DNA from: Achatina immaculata
Lineage: Eukaryota; Mollusca; Gastropoda; Stylommatophora; Achatinidae
NCBI GenBank assembly: GCA_009760885.1
Contig: CM019716.1
Span: forward strand, 14,839,702 to 14,903,701
DNA length: 64,000 nt
Reading direction: 5' to 3'
Numbering within the stretch: the first letter of the stretch is position 1; every line of letters starts with the position of its first letter. The notes beneath the pieces are model-generated. The model did no database searches and was not told where the DNA came from. It saw nothing but the letters and a program-made list of their open reading frames with translations. A program made the translations under genes and the position numbers. Shown one piece after another: positions 9,001 through 19,601 of the stretch.

Positions 9001-10395
9001 AAGAGCTTTAGAAGTACAGAAAGATCTCTACTTATGCTTCGTTGATTACCTCAAGGCATTTGACAAGGTGAAACATAATGAAATTATTAGAATGCTTGAA
9101 GACATAAATATAGACGGCAACGACCTGAGGATTGTAAAACATCTATACTGGCAACAAGAAGTAGCAGTTCGAGTTGAAAATAGAATTGGAAAATATCAAC
9201 CTATAAAACAAGGGGTGCGACAAGGATGTGTACTATCTCCAGACCTTTTTTCTCTGTACAGCGAGAATATTCTAAGAACGATCATCACAGATCCAGGCAT
9301 AAAAATTGGAGGATACAATATTAACAACCTTCGGTATGTTGACGAAACAGTACTGATAGCTGAGAACCAACAAGATCTGCAAAATCTCTTGGATAAAGTG
9401 GCCAAAGAAAGTGAACAGAAAGGCCTTACTTTGAACATCAAAAAGACAGAGACTATGGTTATATCTAAAGACGCTGGCGATGGTTGGGACATGTGCTCCG
9501 AATGACTGACAACTCACTACCAAAAATAGCACTAAGATGGACACCACAGGGGAGCAGAAGTAAGGGTAGACCAAAAGAGACATGGAGAAGAACAACAGAA
9601 AGGATGTTGAGCAATAGAGGGCTCACCTGGGCAAGAGCAGAAAAAAAGGCGAAAGACAGGCATTTGTGGAAAACCCTTGCGGAAGCCCCATGTGCCCTGG
9701 GCACTTAAGGTTCAGAGAGAGAGAGATGGTTATATCTAAGATACAGAATCCACCAGCATGCAGTATAAAATTAAATGGAACTATTCTAAAGCAGGTGCAG
9801 AAATTCAATTACCTTAGAGCAGTAATAACTTCAGATGGGAAATGCAGAACAGAAATTAGGAACAGAATAGGCCAAGTAAAGATTGCATTTCAGAGAATGA
9901 GAAACATATTAACCAACACATCCTTATCAATGAGTGTTAGAAAACGAGTCCTAAAAATGCTATATTGAACTTATCTTGTTATATGGAAGTGAATCTTGGA
10001 CAATAGGCAAGTCCGCACAAAAATCATTGGAAGCAGCAGAAATGTAGTTTGTTAGAAGAATGTTGCGAATCCCCTGGACAGCAAAAATAACTAATGAAGA
10101 ATGTATGAGAAGAGCTGGAGAGACAAAAAACCTTATCAAAAAGATAAGAGAGAGATAATGTACTTTCATAGGACATGCAATGAGAAGAGGGGGCATTGAA
10201 AATATTATAACAACAGGAAAAATAGAAGGAAGAAGATCAAGAGTAAGATCAAGAGAACTGATACTGGACAGTCTGACGGAATGGTGTGAGAGGAGATCAC
10301 CAACTGAGCTGATGGCCTGCATGAAGGATCGTGTACTCTGGAGCAGCATAACAGCCAACGCCAGTCGGCACGGCACCTGATGATGATGATGATGA
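9001..10395 (+). mobile_element. Family B LINE, 5'-truncated, with nested insertion (copy B1)
   Basis: It encodes the RT half of family B ([36 protein letters not shown]) through the conserved C-terminus and ends in (ATG)n. TGTTATCGT at 8992-9000 is repeated at 10396-10404, giving a 9-bp target duplication. The catalytic YADD reads YVDE here, and frameshifts and stops follow, so it is inactive. Bases 9469-9725 are a later insertion. Confidence 0.85.
9469..9725 (+). mobile_element. C-terminal fragment of another LINE nested in copy B1
   Basis: It encodes [30 protein letters not shown] and GLTWARAEKKAKDRHLW, a LINE C-terminal region distinct from families A and B. ATGGTTATATCTAA occurs at 9455-9468 and again at 9726-9739, and uninterrupted family B copies have it once, so this 14-mer is the target duplication. 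Confidence 0.8.
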
Positions 10396-10404
10396 TGTTA
10401 TCGT

Positions 10405-10685
10405 TTGTGTTGTTGCTTCAATTTTGGTGGAAGGATTAAAAATACTACACTAACAGAGTTTTTCATTTTATTGAGAATGTTAATAGTTTCCGGATGTTAA
10501 TGGCAAATTTATTTGTATCAGGCGGGCTTGAAGCCGGTAGATTATTATTATATATTCTACTTTGCTCGGGAAACTTGGATGGAAACTGTATCTAGCTAGT
10601 TTTACACTTTCCCTGTCTCGGATATGTCAGTCAGCTCCAGTGAAAGGACATGGAACTTTCCTTATGAAAAGCAAACAGAATTTAC
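10405..10685. other. Unassigned sequence
   Basis: Nothing beyond AT-rich non-coding DNA is recognised. Confidence 0.5.
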
Positions 10686-10689
10686 AAAG

Positions 10690-10806
10690 TAGATCACAAA
10701 CTGGGTCATGTAGACAAACTGGGTTATGTAGACAAGTTGGATCATGTTGACAAGCTGGGTCATGTAGACAAGCTGGGTCATGTAGACAAGCTGGGTCACT
10801 TAGAAA
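10690..10806 (+). repeat. 18-bp minisatellite, about 7 copies
   Basis: The unit is GTAGACAAGCTGGGTCAT with variants. Confidence 0.85.
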
Positions 10807-10892
10807 GCTTCACCACCAGCTGTGCCAAGACCCCTACCTCAACATTTATTTTCGTTACTGACCCAGCAGCACTTGATCCTCCCACTCCATCC

Positions 10893-11006
10893 AGAAGGGA
10901 GTGGTTCTGACCAGAACTGGCTGTACTGACCACTCTCATGCGACCACAGAAGAGAGTGGGTCTGACCAGGACTGGCTGTACAGCCCACTCTCATGCGACC
11001 ACAGGC
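10893..11006 (+). repeat. Two tandem copies of about 57 bp
   Basis: Each copy contains GAGTGG near its start, TCTGACCAG, GGCTGTAC and CCACTCTCATGCGACCACAG. GAGTGG and CCACTC can pair as a hairpin. Confidence 0.75.
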
Positions 11007-11885
11007 CAGCATCATCTGCGGAATAATTTATAGTCATAATAATAGAACTTTTAGATAGACATTAGTTCATGTGTTTGTTTTCTGTTTGTTCGATTATTTG
11101 TTGTTCTATATTTAAAATATACAATATGGCAAAATCGTTTGAATATTTATAGCGTAAAATTATACCTTGCTTTTACAGGATTATATTTTCATTTCGCCCT
11201 ATATATCTTCATTTCTGTTTTTCAGACTCTTCAGAACTGAAGATCACAATTTCTCTTATAATTAAAAGATTATGGACAACTCGGTGACACTTACAGAAAT
11301 AGTTTATGCCAAAAAAGTTCTTTATTTCGGTTATCTAAAGAAATAAATGAGTGAAATCATTCTCTTAAAAGAGCAGTGCAATAAATAACTTAGTTATTCA
11401 AAACAAAATCTGATTATTGCGAAAACTAGAATGTTTTATAATTAAAAAAAAATCTACCTGTACTTCTTTCTTGTGAGAGTAATCCCTTATGGAGCGTCTT
11501 TATATATTATATTCCAATCTCCGTGTTGCCAGATTTATTCTTTCGACATAGGATATTTATCATGTAACAGTATTTGCTATTGCCAGCTACCACACCTGGA
11601 TGAAGCCGGGAACTGTAGATGAGGTTTAAAAAAAAGACTTCTTAATGGCTTATCAGCTGATTTGATATATAAAAGACTTTCTTATAATACAAGAAGATAT
11701 TAGGGGGAAAAAGCTGAATATTGTCAAGCATCGAGAATGTCTCATGTGTCTGATTCTACCACTATGCCACGGCAACAACAGACTAAGTTAGTCCTGCTGT
11801 CAGCCACTGGCAATATTAACTTCGAGTCAACTTTCTGAATGGTCTTATATTTCATTAATTGGATATTGCATAAAGCTCAGTGAAA
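11007..11885. other. Unassigned AT-rich sequence
   Basis: No supported gene or repeat was found. Short A-rich tracts occur near 11440 and 11625. Confidence 0.5.
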
Positions 11886-11945
11886 AAAAAAACACACACA
11901 CACACACAGACACACGCACGCGCACGCGCACACACACACACACAA
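11886..11945 (+). repeat. (CA)n microsatellite with CG interruptions
   Basis: A CA dinucleotide run interrupted by CGCACGCGCACGCG. Confidence 0.95.
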
Positions 11946-12134
11946 ACTCTATTGCTGCATCTATTTCGTGTGTCTTTGTTGTTGTTATTTATTGTATGTT
12001 AACTCTAAGGAAATCTGATGATGGATTCATTTTCTCTTTTATTTCGGAGTATACGCACTTTTAAACCTCCTGTCTTATCTTGTCTCTTCCTAATATATCG
12101 TTCAGTGTTGATGGAGTATATAGACTTTTGAAGT

Positions 12135-12513
12135 GCTCGGCAGCTTTCTTCCTGTAACAACTTTCTTCCTGTAGCAACTTTCTTCCTGTAGCAGCTTTCT
12201 TTCTGCAGCAACTTTCTTCCTGTAGCGGGACATTTAAGATGTCTGCACTTGTCCACATCTTGTTGGCCCGTCTTTCTCACTTCGTCCACATCTTGTTGGA
12301 CCGCCTTTCTCACTTCGTCCACATCTTGTTGGCCCGTCTTTCTCACTTCGTCCACATCTTGTTGGCCCGTCTTTCTCACTTCGTCCACATCTTGTTGGCC
12401 CGTCTTTCTCACTTCGTCCACATCTTGTTGGCCCGTCTTTCTCACTTCGTCCACATCTTGTTGGCCCGTCTTTCTCACTTCGTCCACATCTTGTTGGCCC
12501 GTCTTTCTCACTG
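12135..12513. repeat. 33-bp minisatellite (9 copies) beside an 18-bp repeat
   Basis: From 12244 to 12513 the unit TTCGTCCACATCTTGTTGGC plus CCGTCTTTCTCAC repeats. Because 33 is divisible by three, several frames stay open; on the minus strand the repeat reads RKTGQQDVDEV. At 12135-12230 an 18-bp unit AACTTTCTTCCTGTAGCA repeats about five times. I regard both as minisatellites, not a proven gene. Confidence 0.85.
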
Positions 12514-12605
12514 GTTCCTACTTTTCTTATTATGAGTGTTTTCTGCGGTATATTGTCTGGGGGTAGTCTTGTGGCGTTGGCCAAAGCGTCTGACCTGTTG
12601 GACAT

Positions 12606-13155
12606 CGTAATGAAGCCGCTACCAGAGCTAGCAACAGAGCTAGGCCCTTCTTGACAGTTTACAGTTTTCTTGGATATGGTGTAATAACCGGTATTGCTGG
12701 AGTTAAATCTCTGATCGTTTTAACTTCCTCTGTAGGCCAAATTTACACAAGATACTGTCCAGTGTCTCTATAATTTCTGTTATCTATTACAAATTGGAAG
12801 ATAAATATTATCGGAGACTTTTTATTTCCGATCGCCTGCAACAAAAAGTAATGATGGTAAGAAAATGAACTAGTCAGACCTTCCCATATTTTATTAGAAC
12901 ATATAACAGTTTTTGTAATTCTTTACTTTCTCTGCTTGTAAAATGAGTTATATATTTAATTTGATAGATATTTCCGAGTTTAATAAATATGTCTTGTATG
13001 TATATTCTGAAAGATGTAACGCTGTTGTGCATAAATGTCGTAAATAAATAGAATGAAAAAAATGTCTGTTCTTGTGTTCTCCCAGATCTACATTTTCTTT
13101 TCATAGGCAATTCTGTGCTTGCCTAAACTGTAAACATCTGGCCTCCTTATATCTT
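12606..13155. other. Unassigned AT-rich sequence
   Basis: The 78-codon minus-strand frame at 12874-13110 has no recognisable domain. Confidence 0.5.
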
Positions 13156-13164
13156 TTGTTACCG

Positions 13165-13167
13165 ACA

Positions 13168-13223
<56 letters not shown>
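13165..13223. repeat. (TA)n microsatellite
   Basis: A TA run abutting the 3' end of the SINE. A shorter TA/CA run (13476-13497) lies at its other end. Confidence 0.95.
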
Positions 13224-13224
<1 letters not shown>

Positions 13225-13227
13225 TAA

Positions 13228-13476
13228 AGGTAACCCTGTCATACCTTAGAGGCACATAGAGATATGGTGTTAGTGCGCATATTTTCCTTGACCTGTCAGC
13301 ACACTAGAGGGTGATATGGTCAGTATCATGCCTGGCTGCCTTTCCTTCCCCAACTCCAGACGAAGTCGGGTACCCATTTCTACAGCTGGGTGACTGCGGT
13401 GCCGCCGGCTGGATTCGAACCCCCGACCTTCGCCATGAGAGACCAATGCACTAACCACTTCGCCACTCAGACACCC
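13228..13476 (-). mobile_element. tRNA-derived SINE
   Basis: On the minus strand it begins GGGTGTCTGAGTGGCGAAGT. The box A match is TGGCGAAGTGG and the box B match is GGTTCGAATCC, spaced as in a tRNA-like RNA polymerase III promoter. A non-tRNA body of about 180 bases follows (CCCAGCTG and ATGGGTACCC) and ends in a TA repeat. No open frame is present. Confidence 0.85.
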
Positions 13477-13499
13477 ATATATATATATACACACACAGA

Positions 13500-13904
13500 A
13501 AACAAAAATGACAGGGTAAGAATTTAAAGTAGAAACTAGCACATCAGCTATGGGTGCCTAATCGGAGAGCGCCTTCACTCCTAGCTTTACTCGCTGAAGG
13601 AACACACATAGCATCACTCTGTCTTAGGCCTTACTCTAAATATACAGAACGGGACTCTTGTCATAAAATAAGTTTTGATCTTTCGTCTCCACCATTCATA
13701 TTTGTTATATATCGTACAAGTAACTCCCCCACCCCCCCCCCCCAATTTCTTCGCGTCGTAAATTTTTGTATGAATAAGGATAAATCTGAATGTGTGCTCC
13801 GTTGATGAGTAATGCTGCTTCAACCTTGTTATTCTCAGTTAATCTAAATAAGTTAGACTAGTGCAGTAGAGAGAGCCTGTGATTTAAATGTTGTCAGTAA
13901 TGAT
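13500..13904. other. Unassigned sequence with a C-homopolymer
   Basis: A poly-C run lies near 13725-13743. The 83-codon frame at 13554-13805 shows no motif. Confidence 0.5.
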
Positions 13905-14312
13905 GGACACTTAACAAAACAGCTGAGAAGCACATAAATGCCTTTGAATGTAAATGCTATAGAAGAGTTCTCCAAATATCGTGGACACAAAAAAGAACAA
14001 ATATATCTATACTACAAGAGCTTAATATTGAAGAAGGCTGGCTAGTAAAGAGGATTAAAGAGAGAAAACTTAAATATTTTGGCCACATTAAACGTCATGA
14101 TAATTTAGAGAAGACCGTATTGGAAGGATACATAATGGGAAAAAGAAAAAGAGGAAGACCGAAACGAAGATGGCTGCAAGACATCGTTGATGATCTGGAA
14201 ATGGATGCAGCAGCAGCAGGCCATCTTGCTCACAACCGAGAGGCCTACAGGAGTGCTGTTTGGGAGGCAAAGTTCCGCAAGGGACATGCAAAGGAATGAA
14301 TGAATGAATGAT
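13905..14312 (+). mobile_element. Family A LINE, 3' fragment, recent copy
   Basis: It encodes the family A C-terminus without a break (CKCYRRVLQISWTQKRTN to EAKFRKGHAKE) and ends in (AATG)n. It is virtually identical by eye to the 3' end of the copy at 35790-36689: the translations agree over about 100 residues, including an identical 67-residue antisense frame. This suggests a common recent source. Confidence 0.9.
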
Positions 14313-14759
14313 GATAATTACTTCTGGAGATTATTTTCCTCTTAAAATGAAACTCGCAGATATCCTCTTCTTCTTTTACAGAGCTTGCTCTCAAAAGAGA
14401 GGATTGCTTGTGTTGTGACATGGTGTCCGGTTTGTTTTTTTTTTCAGGTCGATAAATGTATCTTGAGGATAGTGTATTTTTTAGGAGCAAAGTTGCCTTA
14501 TCATCTGTGTCAAGTTCTCTTGGTCAGACTATTGTTAATTACCAGAGATGTCACGTAGAGATGGAACAGGGTCTATGTCAGGCTTTTTACGCCAACACAG
14601 ACACAAGCAGCTTAACATAGATCGCTGTCCACAATTTCACTTTAAAATTCAAACTTAAATGTCTGTAAATGTCAGAATTATGCATTTTCAAGTAATATAC
14701 ATTTTAGCTGGTTTTTAAAACTAAATGTATAACTATACACAAAGCCACTGTAATAAGCT
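14313..14759. other. Unassigned sequence
   Basis: I recognise no gene or repeat apart from a T-run near 14435. Confidence 0.5.
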
Positions 14760-14763
14760 GTGA

Positions 14764-15073
14764 TTCTTCTTCTTCTTCTTCTTCTTCCCCCTTCTCCTCC
14801 TCCTATTTTCTCTTCTTCTTCTCCTCCTCATTCTTCTTCTTCTTCTTCTACGTTCTCTTCCTCTTCTCCTCCTTCTCATTCTTCTTATTCTTCAACTTCT
14901 TCTTCTGCTTCTTCTTCTTCTCTTCCTCCTCCTCCTGCTTTCTCTTCTTCTTCTCCTCCTCCTCCTCCTCCTCATCTTCTTCTCTTCATTCTCCTCCTAC
15001 TTTCTCTTCTTTTTCTCCTCCTTCTTCGTTTTCTTCTCCTCCTCCTCTTCATTCTTCTTCTTTTTCTTCTTCT
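14764..15073 (+). repeat. Long TTC/TCC polypyrimidine tract
   Basis: About 310 bases are almost pure pyrimidine on the plus strand. It gives spurious serine/proline/leucine frames and could adopt triplex DNA. Confidence 0.9.
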
Positions 15074-15239
15074 ATCTCCCTGAAACTGCGAGTTGATGTT
15101 CTTTGCGGTCGACTCGCGAAGATTTTGAAGGACAGCATCGTGTCCGACCAGAAGAAGGTCAAGGTTGCTACTTCTTTAGCCCCCGAGTGGCGATAATAAA
15201 ATGTGGGATGTGCGATACTTGATTGACAGATTTCACAGC

Positions 15240-15610
15240 CGTGGAGGCTACGTCGATCCCTGCCCCTTTAGACAGACTGTTGGTAATTTACTGGGGGTAG
15301 GTGTGAAGAGGTGGTAAAGGGACTTGGCAACAGAGCAGACGAACGCAGCCGGGGTAGAAAGTTTGTAACAGAGTAAGATGAAGAAAAGAGTAGAAATTAG
15401 CATGGAGAGAATACGATTGTGGAGACGTGAAAGGTTAAGTATAGTTGATTTTGAGCTCAGTGTATGCGGTTCCAGTTTTTCATATTCCTGTACGAAGAGA
15501 TTTTCAAATGCCAACCGGTTTGTGTCATTACAGTCACATTATTTAAAATCTGCTACTTCGAACTGCACTTTCTCAGTCACAGTTTGAATTATAGAACTTG
15601 GATGAAATAT
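15240..15610 (-). pseudogene. Degraded Penelope-like element, C-terminal remnant
   Basis: The minus-strand frame contains RLAFENLFVQEYEKLEPHTL, aligning with RLALENRCIQNYGTLEPHGL at the end of the Penelope polyprotein at 1974-2465. The part upstream is recognisable but frame-broken. It is an older and different Penelope-like copy. Confidence 0.65.
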
Positions 15611-15739
15611 TTTGGCATGGGACATAGAGAGCAACAAACACCATTGTATAAGCTACTGTCATTTCATTTATTTTAACAAAATAATATGCATCGTCGTGAA
15701 TGCAAATTTTAACAAAGTTAAGTATAATAGAAAGTCAGT

Positions 15740-16841
15740 CAGCCATTTTGCATGTCCCTTGCAGAACTTAGCCTCCTTAACAGCTCTCATGTAGGCCTCT
15801 CAGTTGTAAGGAAGATGCTCTGCTTGCTGATGCATCCATTCTCAAATCATCAACGATGTCTTGCAGCCATCTTCGCCTTGGTCTTCCTCTCTTTCTTTTT
15901 CCCTTCCAAGAGGTCTTCTCTAAATTATCATGACATTTAATATTTCTAAAATATTTAAGTTTTCTCTCTTTAATCCTTTTTACTACCCAGCCTTCTTCAA
16001 TATTAAGTTCTTGTAGTATAGATATATTTGTTATTTTCTGTGTCTATGATATTTTAAGAACACTTTCTGCAGCATTTACATTTAAAGGCATTTATGTGTT
16101 TCTCAGCTGTTTTGTTAAATGTCCAGGTCTCACAGGCGTATGTTGCGATGGGAAAGATGCATGCCCTTAAAAATCTTATTTTTGTAGTTCTGTCTGATCC
16201 TCTCCACAGACTCTTTAGTTGTTTTACTTTCTGAAGAGCGACATATTTCCTCCTTTTAATATCCCCTTTGTATCTCCATTATTAGTTAGTAATGATCTAA
16301 GATATTAAAAACTCTCCACTTCTTCCAATTTTTCCTGATTGATATATATTTCAGCTGCCTTATTTGTTTTGTCAGTTGTCATCAATTTAGTTTTCTTCGG
16401 ATTAAGATAGAGGTTTTGCTCTTCGTTGTTCTTACGGACTCTCATAATTAGTTTTTCCATTCCTTTTTGTGTTGTGGACAGTAATACTGTGCCACAGCAT
16501 ATCTAATCTCTGGTATTTCATAACCTCCAATTGTTATGGCATCGCAATATTCTTTGTCTACATCTTCTCTAACATTCCTTTACCCTTTAAAAATAAAGAT
16601 TATTCATTCATTCATTCATATTCCTCATTATATTTTCAGTGTGCAAGTTAAGTAATTAAGCCGACAATATGTAACGCTGACGGACCCATAGTTTTAACTC
16701 AAACCAAGTTGTTTCACCATTTATTCTTACTGCTGCTTGTTGGTCTAGATACAGCAGTGATGTTAATTGTATCACATGTGTTGGAAATCCCATTTTTTCC
16801 CATTATTTCCCAAAGTTTCTGGTGTTGTGTACAATCAAATG
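15740..16841 (-). mobile_element. Family A LINE fragment with a 40-bp internal insertion
   Basis: The minus strand carries RT-to-C-terminus sequence of family A, matching the copy at 35790-36689 and running 5' as far as the FDCVQ region seen in the copy at 38.0-39.8 kb. The frame is heavily broken. Bases 16580-16619 interrupt it and end in (ATTC)n, with ATTCCT on both sides (16574-16579 and 16620-16625). Confidence 0.8.
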
Positions 16842-17175
16842 GTTAATACGATAATAGCATGTAAGAAAACATCCGTTTCTTAATAATTTCAAAAATAATG
16901 TTGTTTTGCATAAAATTAATTCTTTACACTTTACAACACTGAAAATTAAAACGTAGTATGATAGTGCAGTAGCTCACAAGAGCTGAGTTCAGCATCGCTA
17001 CAACAAAGGGGGACAGAAGAAAACAAAAGATTCTGGATTCAACGATAGGTCTAGGAAAAAAGAGTAAGGATAGGGAAAAAAAGACAAGTGTCATTGACTT
17101 GACTCATTAAACTGGGAAGGCAGATAATTACCGCAGTAATCTTCCAAGGTATTTTATAATGTTTCTTACAAAACT
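16842..17175. other. Unassigned sequence
   Basis: No supported feature was found before the CA run at about 17178-17213. Confidence 0.5.
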
Positions 17176-17268
17176 AACACACACACACACACAATCACAC
17201 ACACACACGCACAATCTACCAGTCAAGGAGAGCTTAAGTGATGACAATGTAAGAAATTAATGGGACGC

Positions 17269-17269
<1 letters not shown>

Positions 17270-17338
<69 letters not shown>

Positions 17339-17339
17339 G
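17270..17339. repeat. (TA)n-(GA)n-(G)n compound microsatellite
   Basis: Adjacent TA, GA and G runs. Confidence 0.95.
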
Positions 17340-17648
17340 CAACCATGTTGACCAAGCACCAAGAAAAAGCCAAACTCCAGTGGTCCTGTGGAAGAGAGAT
17401 GGGGCAGAGATTTGTGACATGGGATGTCATAAAACGGTAGTCAAGGATAATGACAGAGCACTTGACAACGGGAGAGCACTTGACAACGGGAGAGCGCTTG
17501 ACATATTTTTTCAGGGTAAGTATGTGCGGGGAGACATCAGAAAAACTGAAAACGTGACAGCAGAAGAAGATGATTAAGACAGAACGTGACTTTTCAGCAC
17601 GAGGTAGTCATTCAAATAATGCTTCTGGTTGTGTTTTCCTGCTGACAC
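17340..17648. other. Unassigned sequence with a short triple repeat
   Basis: A 19-bp unit around GACAACGGGAGAGCACTT repeats about three times at 17445-17500. No gene is recognised. Confidence 0.5.
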
Positions 17649-17766
17649 GAATCCATCCATCCATCCATCCATCCTCCATCCATCCATCATCCATCCATCC
17701 ATCCATCCATCCATCCATCCATCCATCCGTCCGTCCGTCCGTCCGTTCGTCCGTCCGTCCATCCAG
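17649..17766 (+). repeat. (CATC)n/(CGTC)n microsatellite
   Basis: A tetranucleotide run. Repeated WMDG or HPSI frames in it are artefacts. Confidence 0.95.
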
Positions 17767-17909
17767 TCTGTCCGTATCCCGGGTTACGCTAGTCTTACCA
17801 TCTGCTTTAGACTCATTTGCCCCTTTGAGTATCTCTACCATGGAAAACAAGGCTATCGAAAACTTGACATTTCGCTCTCTTACTCACTAACAATAGCGGA
17901 AAAAATAAT

Positions 17910-18127
17910 TATGGACACATTAAACGTCATGATAATCTAGAGAAGACCTTCTTGGAAGGGTACATAATGAGAAAAAGAAAGAGAGGAAGATCAAGGCGGA
18001 GATGGCTGCAAGACATTGTTGATGATCTGCAAATGGATGCATCAGCAGCAGGCCATCTTGCTCACAACTGAGTGCTGTTAGGGAGGTAAAGGTCCCCAAG
18101 GGACATGCAAATGAATGTATGAATGAT
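17910..18127 (+). mobile_element. Family A LINE, short 3' fragment
   Basis: This matches the last about 215 bases of family A ([15 protein letters not shown]-like segment) and ends in a degenerate (AATG)n tail. The frame is broken. Confidence 0.8.
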
Positions 18128-18318
18128 ATGTGGGTCGGTGAGTGTATGGTATAAGGGTCGTTGAGTGTGTGGTATAATCTCTGTGTACGTATATGTGGGT
18201 CGGTGAGTGTGTGGTATAATCTCTGTGTACTATATATGTGGGTCGTTGAGCATGTGGTATAATCTCTATGTACGTATATGTGGGTCGGTGAGTGTGTGGT
18301 ATAATCTCTGTGTACTGA
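18128..18318 (+). repeat. 42-bp minisatellite, about 4-5 copies
   Basis: The unit contains GTATATGTGGGTCGGTGAGT followed by GTGTGGTATAATCTCTGTGTAC. Confidence 0.85.
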
Positions 18319-18423
18319 CGATATCTCAGGGAAAAATGTTTATGTTTTTTTTTAAACTTCGCCTCTAATAGCCTAAACAACGAAAGAAACAATGTGTCTG
18401 GAAATTAAGATAGTTTTATTTAC

Positions 18424-18640
18424 TATTTAAACACACAGATCTGTTAAACACAAAGATATGTTATATACGCAGATCTGTTATATTAAACACAGAGAGCTGT
18501 TATATGAAACACACAGACCTATTGTATTAAACACAGAGAGGTGTTATATTAAACACACAGAGCTGTTATGTTAAACACACAGAGCTGTTATGTTAAACAC
18601 ACAGAGCTGTTATGTTAAACACACAGAGCTGTTATGTTAA
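18424..18640 (+). repeat. 22-bp minisatellite at the unit 1 start
   Basis: The unit is TTAAACACACAGAGCTGTTA plus TG, about ten copies. Shorter relatives lie at 35140-35320 and 63740-63850. Confidence 0.85.
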
Positions 18641-19310
18641 ATTCAACGCGTTAAATACATAGGGCTTCATATAAACATATACATTATTTTTTAAACACTT
18701 AGACCTGTTTCTTTGCATATTTAGTTTTAGATATTTCTTAGTTTATAAACAGCTTGTATGTATTTTTCGTTAACTTTCTAAAACATGTGTACGCCTTGTA
18801 ACAAATAAGAGAAAATGAGAGACGGTATTGTGCTAAGGGAAATAACCAAAAGAAAGATTACGCCAGGAAGCCCAGACAAAATTCACACTCCTGACTTTGG
18901 TTGTATATTCTCTTCAAAACGCAATGTTTGGGTAGAGTGCAGTATCTCCGTTTCTTACACAGGATGACAGAGTCACAAGCACGCACAAAGATTATAATTA
19001 GAAAAAAAAAAACTTACAATATTAATGTCGTATTAGATGGCGCGAGGAGTTTGTTGACTTTGCGAATTTTAAGAGGGGAAGTAAAAAAAAAAACCCTGTC
19101 AATTCGGGGTCAAAACACTGCGATACTCGCCCTTTTTTGCCATGCCTAGATAAAACGCTATGAGGTGGAAAGTAAGTCGGACATTTTTTTAGTTTAGTAT
19201 ATGCAACATCTGTTAATGTAACCTTCATCATTTAAGTAATAGATTAAAATTATAAACACACATATTTATAATAACGTGCCATACATTTCAAAATATGAGT
19301 TGATTTCACT
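18641..19310. other. Non-coding sequence homologous to 35.30-35.78 and 36.70-36.86 kb
   Basis: No gene is seen. The stretch at 19130-19155 is the unoccupied counterpart of the family A insertion at 35790-36689. Confidence 0.65.
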
Positions 19311-19321
19311 AACTAATCTAT

Positions 19322-19551
19322 AAAACTTAAATATTTTGGACACATTAAATGTCATGATAATCTAGAGAAAACCGTCTATAGAAGGAAAAGAAAGAGAGGA
19401 AGACAAAGGCGAAGATGGGTGCAAGACATCGTTGACGATCTGCAAATGAATGCAACAGCAGCAGACCATCTTGCTCACAACCGAGAGGCCTACAGGAGTG
19501 CTGTTAGGGAGGCAAAGTTTCACAAGGAACATGCAAATGAATGAATGAATG
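19322..19551 (+). mobile_element. Family A LINE, 230-bp 3' fragment with 11-bp target duplication
   Basis: AACTAATCTAT at 19311-19321 is repeated at 19552-19562. The paralogous site in unit 2 (about 36866) has a single copy and no LINE. The tail is (AATG)n. Confidence 0.9.
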
Positions 19552-19601
19552 AACTAATCTATTCTTTTGTTTTCATTCATTCTGACATTATTTATAATTC
19601 T

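Noticed and set aside
14760..15083. Plus-strand frame rich in serine and proline
   Set aside because: It is the translation of a TTC/TCC microsatellite-like tract; open frames there are expected by chance.
17570..17940. Frames with HPSIHPSI or GWMDGWMDG repeats
   Set aside because: Products of the (CATC)n repeat in several frames on both strands.
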